A stretch of 64,000 nucleotides of DNA from Temnopleurus reevesii (taxonomy: Eukaryota > Echinodermata > Echinoidea > Temnopleuroida > Temnopleuridae): NCBI GenBank assembly GCA_036244855.1, contig BQKZ01000685.1:19942-83941 (forward strand), written 5' to 3'. Below, piece by piece: positions 1 through 11,959 of this stretch. Both the position numbers and the translations under genes were made by a program. How positions within the stretch are numbered: the stretch's first letter is position 1; every line of letters begins with the position of its first letter. The notes beneath the pieces are model-generated. The model searched no databases. It was not told the DNA's origin and saw nothing but the letters and a program-made list of their open reading frames with translations.

Positions 1-32
<32 letters not shown>

Positions 33-1422
33 TATCCCCCTTGAAAGTAGCATAACTTTTCAACAGAAGGGTTTCCAGTAACAAAATATGACAGTTATGT
101 TACTTTTCTATCTGCAAAAACCAATGAGATTTAATAGGTTGTGCGTGAATGAAGAAACATAAAATGAAAAATATCACTTGTCAAGTCATGAGTGCATTGT
201 TTTAAGTTGAAAATTGATAAGAAAATGAACAAATTCATTTATTTGACTCATATTTGCTGTTTCGTTATTTTGTTAATGGCCAGACTCACCAATTTCTTCA
301 TATTTAAGGTTAATTTTTGTCCTACAACAAGTTCCTCCAAATTTATCTCAGCTGGCATTAAGGGGTTGAATAAAATAATGTTTTAACTAAGATTATGCTC
401 AGCGAAGTGTAAAATACTATCAGGATAAGTGAATTAGGTCTACAACTTATCGTTTAAGTAAAAAGAAACATTTTGGTGCATACAAGAACCAGTGTACGAA
501 AATACCTTTGTGACTTTTTAAAAGTGACATATTCCCATTAAAATGTGCACACTTAAACAAAATTGTTCAATCATTTTGATTTTAATAGGCAAACCAGTCT
601 GAGAGTTGAATAAACATTACTGCTAGCATAAAGATGTTAGCATCCTCCATCAAAAAGATTACGCTACTTCCAGGAATACCAGTCGGAATTGATCAGAGAG
701 CCTGAAAATCAGAAGAATGCAATATTTTGTATGCACAATTTCTTCAACTATTACCTGAAAGTAAACTGCCAGGGCCTGAATATTCTGGTTATTGCCTGAA
801 AACTAGCATACTTGTATTTTCAAGAGGGGGTAGATTCCTTGTTGTGTGTGTCGCTCACTTCTTCTGTATCTACATAGTTATGTTCACAGCTTTCAATCTG
901 AATTAATAATAATTAATAAATAATAATTAGATAATCTATATAGTGCAGTCACTGTTGTATGGATATACTCTACTGTGGTGTGATGTTAGGGTTTGTAGAT
1001 ATTGTTACTAAAATCAGTGACATCATTATATTAAACATTATTAACTGCATCAGACATCTGAGCAAGGCAACTTTAAAACCATATTGCCCGATTCGGATCG
1101 AAAGCATTATTGCCCAGTCAATTATTTGCTTGTATTGCCCACTCAGAAAGTCTATGGTGAATTGCGTGTAAAAATCAAGTGCATATATCATCACTGCGCC
1201 ACTAAATGCGCGTACTTGCTAATTACGCGATCTTGATGACGTCACAATGCCTTGCAAAGTGACATTTAGATGACAACCCAACATTTTCGGTGGTTGTTTC
1301 ACCATATCGGAACCTTTATTTCAATGTTATCAAATGATTTCCGTGTTAATTGAAATGCGAGATATATTTGAAATATTCTAAAATGTCTCTGATTCGGCTC
1401 TAAAAGTCTGATTTGGTTAATA

Positions 1423-1521
1423 GTAGCAATATTGAAATGCCTCAGGGCTGACAAATATCACCCTCATCTGCGATTTGGGCAATATTTGTTGTGTCGCCCT
1501 GAGGCCATTCAATATTGCTAC
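1423..1521. mobile_element. Short hairpin MITE
   Basis: About 99 bp with imperfect inverted arms of about 40 bp: starts GTAGCAATATTGAAATG and ends CATTCAATATTGCTAC. Both arms also contain CTCAGGGC/GCCCTGAG and an ATATTTG/CAAATAT core. It has no coding capacity. The flanks around 1090-1140 repeat TATTGCCC, so it may be the end of a larger old element. Confidence 0.55.
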
Positions 1522-2334
1522 ATTATGTCAGCACACAAATAAACAGTCAAAGTACACAATGCGACATTAAGTGCATTATACATAATCTTTAATCTGGCAA
1601 CCACCATATCAAGATCAACATTTGAATCTCAGGAACAATCACAATTCATTTATTCATTCAACAGAAACCATGTACCTGTTCCCTATCTCGGATTACATTT
1701 GGTGAAAAAAAAAGTCTAAACAAAATATAATGTCAGATAAAAATCCAACAAACCAAAAACACAAGTTTTAAAACACAAATCGAAACACAGGAAAGTAAAA
1801 TGACCGATTGGATACAGAAATGGCCACAAAGAAACCCTTGCATACACCATTATCATTTCTTAATGGACAATGTGAAGTTAAAAATTTGAATTGCAAAGTC
1901 ATCAAACATAATTGCCAGTTGGCCAATTACTATGGATGGGTTGTTATCTATGAAAGGGTTTGGTTTTCCATACAATAAGGTGGATGGAAATATATTACTA
2001 CAAAACAGACATGAAAACAAAATGGAAATGCAAGTGCTCAGACACTGAAGACTTCATACACTTGGGCAACTAAAATTATCAAAATCTGACAACCATGCAT
2101 AGTAAAATGTTGCTGAAGAAACATAAAAAAGAAGACAAGCGTTATGAATGAATTAAAACTAATGCATAATGCACTGATTTTAGAAGACTGGTCAAGTGAA
2201 GAAGTAAATGTGTAAGGAAGAAAGTAGTGAAGATTGTATTGTGTTTCTTTGGTGAAATGATGGAGATTCATAATGAGATAGGTATGGTTAAGGTTCAAAC
2301 GTTTGGTACACAATCTAAATAGTTAAAAACTTAA

Positions 2335-2462
2335 GCCCTGGTCACATAGGACCCCGGAAGCAACACGATTCACCCTGACTCTTTGTTAATTTACAGTTAA
2401 CTGCCTGAGAACAACGAGTCGGGGTGAATCGTGTTGCTGCTGGGGTCCTATGTGACCGGGGC
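2335..2462. mobile_element. Hairpin MITE, arms of about 50 bp
   Basis: 128 bp. The left arm starts GCCCTGGTCACATAGGAC and the right arm ends TCCTATGTGACCGGGGC. The arms continue as AGCAACACGATTCACC against GGTGAATCGTGTTGCT, giving near-complete pairing around a loop of about 25 nt. No clear target duplication was recognised. Confidence 0.75.
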
Positions 2463-4257
2463 ATTACAGTCAGTTGCGCTTGCAAAACCTCTAAAATGAT
2501 TTTTTAATACCATAATGCCCTTTACCCCATCATACATTTACATCATGGCACAAAGGTTACATGCCATCGTGGAATTCCTGCCCAGCTGCATTTTTTTCCC
2601 ATTAAATATACCATTTTTATAATAAAGTCAAATTTATCCATGTTTACCAGAGGATGAAATTACATATTTAGTCCAAATCCAAATTGCATCCATTAGTGTT
2701 GCTATGTGAGACAAACATTACTCTAGCTTGCCCAAACTAGCAATGGCATGCAATACACTTTGCCCAATTTAATTGGTTATCAGGTGAATACATTTCCCCC
2801 CATTGGACATTTGACAAACAAATGTATATAAAATTTGACTACAAATACGAATGTGGCCTATTAATTGCATCTGTTTCTTTTAAAATTGGTATAATGTGAA
2901 AGCCTTTTCAGGCAAAACAAGACAATAAATCCTTTTGTCAGGCAATATAATATGTTTGTGATATAAGGAGTGAGTGCATAAACATGTATTTTCCATATCA
3001 AACACAAAATCCCCTTCATCTTTTTCTTAGAAAGATTGTATGGATAAAACATTATCATTCTCAATTTTCCATCTAAAACACTTTGTACAAAACTAAAAAC
3101 CTCGACAAATCACCTTCAGAACATAAATTCCTAAGAAAAGAGAGGCAGAGAGAGAGAGATACAAATAAAGAGAGAGCAGCGATAGGGAAGAGAAAGAAAG
3201 AAAAGAAAATATAAGATAAAAAAGGAAAGTAAGAGGGATGAGATAGGAAGAAAAAGAGATAATTTTCATGAAACAGTATTCATATCTTAGATTGAAATGT
3301 TTGTTAATGATTCAATCGCTTTAAATTCAAACACTATACTCCGTTTATCTAGTAGCAACTAATTGCGTAGAAATATTGTTTGTATTTAAAAACTCTCTTA
3401 AAAATAATTGGATGCAATAGCCTTAAAACCTGAAAAGTTCTGTATGTAACTCCTAGAATTTGTTGCAACTTATGAATACATAACAGTAAAACTATAAAGC
3501 AAATTTGAGCTAAGAAGCATTTACAAACGAATGCCACTGCCTTTAACAAAAATCATGGCCAAATTCCAATGACAGATGTAATACAACAGATTTTTCTTAT
3601 AAAACACATGAATATTATCCTTTGCAAAAACAGATTTATGATGACATATAAAGACAGATATATATATATATGGAGGAAATACATATGCACATAAAGAAAT
3701 TGAAACACAAAGTCCCAAATGACTATTATTTTATAAAAAATATCCTCACCATTCATAAGTTAAATAGGATATGGGGTTGTACACACAAATTACAAACTAA
3801 AAAATAACCCCGATATTGATATAAATCTCTACATTCCACATGGATTACAGTGGACACACAATTTATTTATTCATCATCATAATCATCATATTCATCTTCA
3901 TAACCCAACCACCGAATCATACTCACAATATACCACTTGTTATAGCTTTTATCTTATCAGTACTTCATTCCAATTTTCTTCAAATGATTCTGTTTTTTAT
4001 ACAATAGTTGTTCGAAGTGATATGTATATTATATTTGTACACATTCATTTACATATATCACAATTTATACATTTATGGAATCATGCTTAACATTGAGAGA
4101 TTGCCTCCAAATGTTTCAGACTTCTGCTTGCTATACCTTTCCAAAATCATTGCATAGATGACTTCATAAGTCAGAGAAATAAGAAAGTAAAAGATCAAAC
4201 TCAATAATTGTATAATCATCACAACCCACAAACTTCTCCAAAAGGGTAGTTAGTATA

Positions 4258-4441
4258 CAGGGGCCAATTGCACGAAATATTCTCAGCTATCCTCTTCATG
4301 CTAAGGCGTCTAAAGTTCTTGTGCCACCCTCTTAACATAGTATTATCAACTCTAATGTCTATGTTATGAGGGTAGCACAAGAAGTCAAGACGTCTTAGCA
4401 GGAAGAGGATAGCTAAGACCAGTTCGAGCAATTGGCCCCTG
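4258..4441. mobile_element. Hairpin MITE, arms of about 80 bp
   Basis: 184 bp bounded by CAGGGGCCAATTGCACGA and TCGAGCAATTGGCCCCTG. The interior continues as a long imperfect hairpin (CTATCCTCTTC / GAAGAGGATAG; CTTGTGCCACCCTC / GAGGGTAGCACAAG). Non-autonomous, no ORF of its own. Confidence 0.8.
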
Positions 4442-5757
4442 ATGGCTAAAAATGCGTCTAGCACTCAATTTCTATTCAAAGCAACATACTATACAAGGGA
4501 GCAATGTGCAGAAGCCGAGTCTATTGATAAATGCTGCTAATATAGTGTCAAATCCTTTTTTTAAAACCCTGATGCTTTCCAAATATGACAAACTCACAGC
4601 ACAGTATAGAACACAACGCCCAGATACATCGTCCTTTGATCATTGAATGGTGAGCGTCTTCTAAACTGTTCAGCCTGAATAATAGGATATTTGGGCTCAG
4701 AACTCATACAAGTACATCAACAGCAGCCACAAAACTTAAATGGCTACAAGGACTTGGGCTAAATATGTGCAAATTTAACTTTAGCTGACTCCCTAGCAAA
4801 GCAAAAGCACTGTTTGTCTTTCAACATTTTGAAGCAACCATTCTTTCCTGCAAGCATATCTTTTAAATATATTAAAAAAATCTCAAAACATTGAGCGTAC
4901 ACTTTGTGCAAACATAAACTATTCACAAACAACAAACTAATTGCAATGTTTTCACATCATTGGGCAAAGAGCATGAATAAAAAAAAACAAATTATATACA
5001 CCAACAACTTGTAAAATCTACATCGGAAGAATAAAAATTAAGTTAATGCACATTACGTTCTTGTGCAAGAAATACTTTGCTTCATTACACAAATACACTT
5101 GCATAAAATAAACTTGTGCAAAACTTTACATAAGTTGGATGATAGTTGAATAAGTACCCCTTTTATACATGGAAAAGCAACAATATAATGGACCGATATC
5201 ATTTTGTGTCCATTTTCCATAACATGAAGTAAAGGAATATGACAGACCCTGCTTAAATCAGGTCTACACAAGAGGTTTGAAAAAGTCTTATCTGACAAAG
5301 TGATGGTGGAATATCTATCTATACCAGTAGTCCTCAAATTAAAAATGCCTCATTAAACTTGTATTCAGTTCAGTAAACCAGCAAAGCTGGCTTTGGTAAA
5401 TATACAATTTTTCAAACACATCTCCAAACGGCCAAACTGAGATGGATAATGTTTGTCAACCCTTAATATATACTTTGATTATTTACATTTTCTTCAAAAA
5501 CACAAAATAGGCAAAGCCATAATTTCTGTACATTAACATTACACTCAAACTTGCAGCAGTAAATGTTATATCATATCTCTCTATTCCAATTAATTACCAA
5601 TGCCATGGAACATTTTTTATTTCTCAGAATACAGATATACACAAAATAAACCTCCTTTATAAGAATATTATGAGTATAATCCAACAGGGAAACTATTATA
5701 TTTCAAGTTTCTTTGATATTTTGCCATCTATAGGTCTCTTTTATAATATTAACTAGC

Positions 5758-5763
5758 TTTATT
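5758..5763 (-). terminator. Candidate polyadenylation signal AATAAA
   Basis: First AATAAA hexamer I found on the minus strand after the UNC5 stop, about 1.07 kb downstream; another lies at 5616-5621. Hexamers are common in AT-rich DNA, so position is the only support. Confidence 0.25.
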
Positions 5764-6828
5764 CCCACATTCCTCATATCATAAAAAATGGAATTAATTC
5801 ACAAGTAAATATTTATCAAATGAATACTCCCACTTCATCAAATCTCGCAATCAAAATAAGTATCTTCTTTTTTGGAATCCATTAAAAATTAAATTACAAT
5901 TATAGAAAAATTCTTAGTTCATATTCCCATTATCAAGCATTGGTCATGAATTAAATGAGTCTGGGAAAATTATTAAAATAATAAATTATCAAATTATTTT
6001 GGATTATCATTCAATCTCTTCTTTAAATTGACTAACTAAGTGAAATAGAATGTAAGCATAAATGTAAATGTCAATGTTGGAAAATTACTTGCAGAACAAG
6101 CAGTACTGTGGCATGTTTGTGCATCTAGATTTTCAAAGCATGTGACATAGCATGGCTAATCTAACAAACCGTTTCTTTCAAACGCAAAGTCTTGGAGCAA
6201 AACTTATTTGATCACTGCATGGTGAATCGATGTAAACATTCACATTCGAGTCAAAGCAGAAGTTTCAACTGATTTCTCAAACTGGAGGCGAGAGATGTAC
6301 CACGGGCTGGAGACTCGTCTGAGTGAAGAATAAGAATAACAATTCTCCAGAGTTCTTCAAATTTCTCCCCCTATTCAAGTGGAGAAAGAGATTTTAACAT
6401 GGTTGTGAGTTCAACATTGCATTTTGCAGATCCATATGTATTTCTTTTCCAACGTGGCTGTGTGTTGCAGGTGCAAAATCAAGAATTTGTCTTCAGCTCT
6501 GCAATAATGCTTAAATCAGGGCAAACAGAAGCGGCTTAACCCCAATCTGCCCCTCCTCCTTGATCCCCCTAGATGTTTGGTCCCGCACTGGGCCCATAGT
6601 AGTATCCGTTGAGTTCCTGGATCTGTGCCTTCCACATCGGACCATGCCTAACTGCAGAGGACCAGGCCTAACTTCACGAGGACCAAACAGTCAAAAGCTG
6701 CTAAAACATTCCATCCATCCACGCACTCATCCCTAACAAAGACTATTGCCATAGAAGCACCAATCAAAAAGTGTCTTATATAAGAGTTTTGATCTCATCG
6801 GCCAACGCACGCCGGTATCATGTTAGGG

Positions 6829-7000
6829 TCACATCCAATGCGCCATTTGTCTCTGGACTATCGTGACGGCATCATGACGACCCATCTCTTGGAATGCTCC
6901 TGCTAGCCTCATGAGGGCGCCCTCCTCACTATCCCTTGCTTCCCACATGTCAAGGATTTGGTCCGTCGGACTGGGTTTGATACCAAAGAAATTTAGGTAC
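6829..7000 (-). CDS. UNC5: UNC5 terminal coding exon: death domain end and stop
   Basis: 172 nt, phase 2 in, acceptor CCTCTCAG, TGA at 6829-6831. It encodes YLNFFGIKPSPTDQILDMWEAR, then EEGALMRLAGAFQEMGRHDA and a C-terminus ending QRQMAHWM. Vertebrate forms read [21 protein letters not shown] and EEMGRHE, so the death domain is complete and the length is normal. The closing residues show no obvious PDZ-binding motif. Confidence 0.96.
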
Positions 7001-9498
7001 CTGAGAGGAAATAAAAGAAGGAAAAGAGTTATGAAATGTGTTATTCTAATGTATCCTACAGTCAAATCTGGCTTTGAAGTCACCAGTCTACAGTGGTCAC
7101 CTAGCTGTATTGCATCTCTTCATAAGAAAATATGGGTTATAGAACTTGCATATAAATGTAAACAGTCTACAATGGTCACTTTTCCTGTTTCCAATGGAAG
7201 GCCACTAGACAGGTTTGACTAAAATTATGTTCACTTTGCTCAACTATAATGCTAATGAGCAACTGACAAATTATGACTCTTTTCATAACTATTCATTCAC
7301 TTATTCATATCTTTTGATTTGGTACAACAACAGTATCGCTAAGAAAACTTTAATATTCAAGTCAAGGTATAAATGCTTGATTTATATGAATTAAAATATT
7401 ACCTAAATTCTAGGAATAACCATTAATATATGATGCTTATAACTAAATGGAAATATCTCAAGTATGAAACAATATAAAAAAATAAAACAAAAGGTAAATT
7501 GAAGTTGGAATTGGAGGTAAATTAACACATATGAGGAAAGACAGACAAGAAAATAGGATTGAAGGGGAAAAGGGAGGAAGGATGGGTAGATGGAGGGGTA
7601 GACAAAGAAGGAAGAGAGAGAGAGAGAGAGAGATAGATAAGGGAAGGGGCGAGAGAGAGAGACAGAGAAAGATAAGAGAACAGAGTGCGATAGGAAGGAC
7701 AAATGATGGGTGGGGGAAAAAATGGAGGGGGAAAAAATGGAGGAAGAAAAATGAGAGACTAATTGAAAGTCCTTCAATGACTGGAATATTCTTGTACCTA
7801 CCCATCAACTCCTAGCTTCGTTGCGAGTAGTTTCCAGTCATTTCCCTTGGGCTGGGGGATATCAAGGCATTGGCACAAGGCGGTTCTAACTGGTTTGGAC
7901 AGGTGGAAGGCGTTCTGAGGCGGTACCATGTGGTTGGGGCTGTAACCATTCAGTCTAAGGTCTTGCTCTATAACCACCTGTTTATATTGAAACATAGGAA
8001 GGAAGAAAAAGAGAAGTTAATACATTGTGTTAATCTCGTCTCAGGTGTAATACATTGATGAGCATCACATCATAAATATAAGTTTTCATCTAACATCATT
8101 AAAACCATATGAAACCAAAACGTTCTTCAATGTCACCTGTCTATTAATACAAATTATATTGCATCGAATGACCCATGTACCACTTGCATACAGTCAGGCA
8201 AAATTGCTGTTTTACTTAGGAGCCTACTTTTCGTGTGACTCTGGTAGCCTATATAGTCTACAGACTAATTGTACATGAAAAGTTTTGGTGGTGTAATAAT
8301 CTAAACATCAATAAAATATGAATATTCACCACCTTCTACTAAACTCTACAGATCACGACCCTGTCCTGCACGCAATAGACCCAATATCAGCCCTCTATAG
8401 TACACCCTTCTGGGTTAATACCAACCTAAACACATTCTACATGAGGTAACCGGATACTCAATTATACAGGAGGACTGTTATTAACCCCTACCATACTGAA
8501 ATGGGCCTGGTCTTATCCCATCAAAGATCCTTTTCATGATTTGCATAGTGGTGAATGTACCAGGAGTCACCTCAACCAGACACCCAATATCATCATTCTC
8601 CGTCTCCTGCCACACCCTTGAGACCCTAGCCTGAACCCAGCAGGACCAATACTACCCCCCTATCACACCAAACCGGCTTGTCTTACCCCATCAATTGATC
8701 CTCTATGATCTGCATACTGGTTTATAGGCACCCTGAATCACCTCTAACAGACAACCGATACAACCGAACCGAACCGATACAAGCCCCTGCCCCACCATAA
8801 AGACCCTTGCCTGCACTCGATGGGTCCAGCACCACCCAAAATTGCCCCCTATTACAGGTTCCAGAGCGTGTCTTACCCCATCAATGGTCCTCTCCATGAT
8901 CTGCATACTGGTAGTGTATGTACCCTGCGTAACCTCTAGCCGGCAGCCGATTGGGCCGATAGCAACCCCCTACCTCACCGTTAAGACCCTTACCAGCCCC
9001 ACTAGGACCAATACCATCCCAAACTGCCCCCTACTACATGTTCCAGGGATTGTCTTACCCCATCAATGGGCCTCTCCATGATCTGCATACTGGTAGTGTA
9101 TGTACCCTGAGTAACCTCTAGCCGGCAGCCTATAGGACCGATACCGGGCTCCGTCTTGGCCAAGGCAAAGGAACAGTGCAGCGTGTTGGAAGTCCCGCTC
9201 CATACATGGTAGAAAGGAATCTCCTGGCAAAATAAAAACATCAGTTTTGTTGTTATCTAATACGATTTCTACTACTTTAGTCTGATTAAATCTACAGTTG
9301 TGTGGTATATCACAACTTCACCTGGTTGAGATCAACTTTTCTTCTAAGCCTGATCAGCTTCATCACCATCATCATCACCATCATCATCATTATCATCATC
9401 ATCATCATTATCATCATCATCATCATCATCATCATCACCAACATCATCACCATCAGCATCACCATCAGCATCACCATCAGCATCACCATCAGCATAAC

Positions 9499-9570
<72 letters not shown>

Positions 9571-11928
9571 TATCACCACCACCACCGTCATCATCATCAT
9601 TTGGCAGAAAGAGAGTAACTTACTTGACAGTTCTTGGCCAGCTTGCATTGCCAGCCAGGGACTATATTCTGGATCTCCAATCTTAGATTATTGCCGTTGT
9701 CATGGTAATCAAATTGACAGCTCCCCTGTAGAAGCTGACCTCCTAGTCTTCTCTCAACATTTAGGATATGCTGCAGAAATAATAAAGATGGAATATTGAT
9801 TAGAAGTTTAGAATCATAATTGCATGCACTTGTGAATTCATAACAAGAAGAAAGCTAGAATAAATGTGAATGATGTGTGCAATGACATAATCATAATAAA
9901 TTTGTTGATTTTAGTAATACATGTATATACTTGAAATAATATCAACTTTTGTTTTGTTTTCTGTTGATCAATTCTGCAGGCTTTTGGAAAATATGCATGC
10001 TGATTCGTAATTTGAAAGTAATTCAATTATTAAAAAACTAATCTGGAGAAATCAACATTAAAGCAAAAGATGCTCTTCAAGTTGCCAATTCAAGTATGCT
10101 CCTACTATTAATGTTGAAACTCATGAAAAGAGTGTTCAAGCTTGCTCAAAAGTTTACACTTTCCTTTTCCTTTTACATTAAATTGAAGAAAATCAATAAC
10201 GGGAATGGTCATTAACTAAGCAGCTTTATCTTGGGTACACTTTTACACTTTTGTTTACTTTAAGAATCAGTGATATTATTGGAACCCAGTATTAATATTA
10301 TGAATTAAAATAATTTGATTTGATCTGACATGATCTAATTTCAAATAGTCTCACCTCTAGAGCATCAGGCGTATCTTCTGAGATGTAAACCTTGATATGA
10401 TAATCTAACGTTGACCTCAGAGCTGGACCAAAGGCTAGTAGTTTTAATCTCTTCGCTGACTGTCTCTCTGGCCGAGACTCGCCACTGAGGGCATACCAGC
10501 CAAGCTGATCGGTGACGATGCACGCTCGATGGGTATCAACCTGGCAGAAGACTTGTAAGTTGATTGTTTCCTCCCCTACCGTCGTCTGTCTCTGAAAAAT
10601 GCAACATCCATTCAATAATGATTTGATTTAGTTCTTTGTCATATTTTTTGCATGTAAGTGATGCCCATTATTTCATTTTGTGTATTGTTATGATTGTTTG
10701 GTTTTAATGACAGTAGATCTTAAATTGAACTGAATTGTTTGATTCAGTAACAAATTCATCAATGTCTAATTAATAAAGTCGGCCTCTTAATATGAAGGAT
10801 AGTTTGAAGGTATCATTTGGTGCTATTTTGTTCGACTTAAAATTCGACTTTTAAGAATGCTATTCATTATAATTTATCAGTGAATGTTTTATCCAGTTTG
10901 AGATTGCATACAATATTTTCAGTAACAAACACTTTAAGTACTAATCACTGACAAAGATTTTTTTCATCTATGTATAATTAAAAAAGTTTGGGTTTTGTAA
11001 GAGATTTGAATTTGTATCCCGCTGTAACATTATAAAAAGGTTTACCCCTTTCACAAATAATGCCATCTAGATTATTTAAACAGATTAACTGTAGTTATAT
11101 CTGTACCAAAATATGAAGTGCAACCCAAAGATGGAGGACAGCATTTTTCCATTCTAATTTAATGGTTTCTTTTACCTCCCAACATTTATCATCAGTGGGA
11201 TGCGTGCTGCTAGCGATGACAGAATGCCTCCAATCATTCTTGCTCATCTGTGCGCAGTGTGGTAAGACTAAGACGACTGACTTGGCAAGGACTACAGAGG
11301 GAGGTCCACATAGTATGACGGGACTGAGTAACGTCTGGTTGTGGTCTATGTGTGGTCTGTCCATTAGTTCGTGGGATACTGCTAGGTATATTTCCATCGT
11401 CTGACCGCGGGTTATTGCGCCCTCTGGGATCATCAAGCTAACTCCTAAATTTAACCAAAAGAAACAATACTTTTGTTAGTGAAAATGATACATACAGTGC
11501 GAAAGTCTACGTTTGATAACCTACAACATAACAAAAATTTATATTATCCACTTTGCACTGTCTCATATATTCAATGTTCCAATAGTTTTTTTTAGTATGA
11601 GACAGCTTTTTCAAGCATGGACACATTCAACTTCAGATGTATTTTGTAACAACTGATTTCATCAGTTCAAATGTTCAATTAAATGTTCTCAAAAATATTC
11701 AAAAGATATTTTCTTACTACTTATACGTGCTCCATATATTCTTTGAAAACGAGTTGACTTTTTAGAGGGTATTTCCTTAAACCATTTCACTAGAATTGGC
11801 TATCCCTGGACAAAGCATAGGCAAACTGATCTCTCGTTTCATTATTACTATGTTAAGATTTTTTTTATTGATTCTATGATTAGAGAGTTTTTAAATCTAT
11901 TATGTGCTATATGAATTCATATCACTAT

Positions 11929-11959
<31 letters not shown>

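Larger units (their letters stand above)
1..6828 (-). other. 3' flank and probable long 3' UTR of UNC5
   Basis: No exon or recognisable ORF lies downstream of the stop. The stretch is very AT-rich. AATAAA-type polyadenylation signals on the minus strand include 5758-5763, 5616-5621, 3862-3871 (two overlapping) and 1649-1654. I cannot tell which, if any, is used. Three short inverted-repeat elements (4258-4441, 2335-2462, 1423-1521) interrupt the region, and bases 1-30 are a GAT repeat. A TGACGTCA palindrome lies near 1238. Small ORFs here are AT-rich and resemble no family. Confidence 0.4.

Noticed and set aside
4219..4646. Small ORFs on both strands around 4219-4646
   Set aside because: They cover the arms of the hairpin MITE at 4258-4441 and its AT-rich flank.
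9298..9799. His-rich and Ile-rich frames around the CAT repeat
   Set aside because: Triplet microsatellite inside a UNC5 intron; the true exon next to it (9624-9770) is read on the opposite strand.
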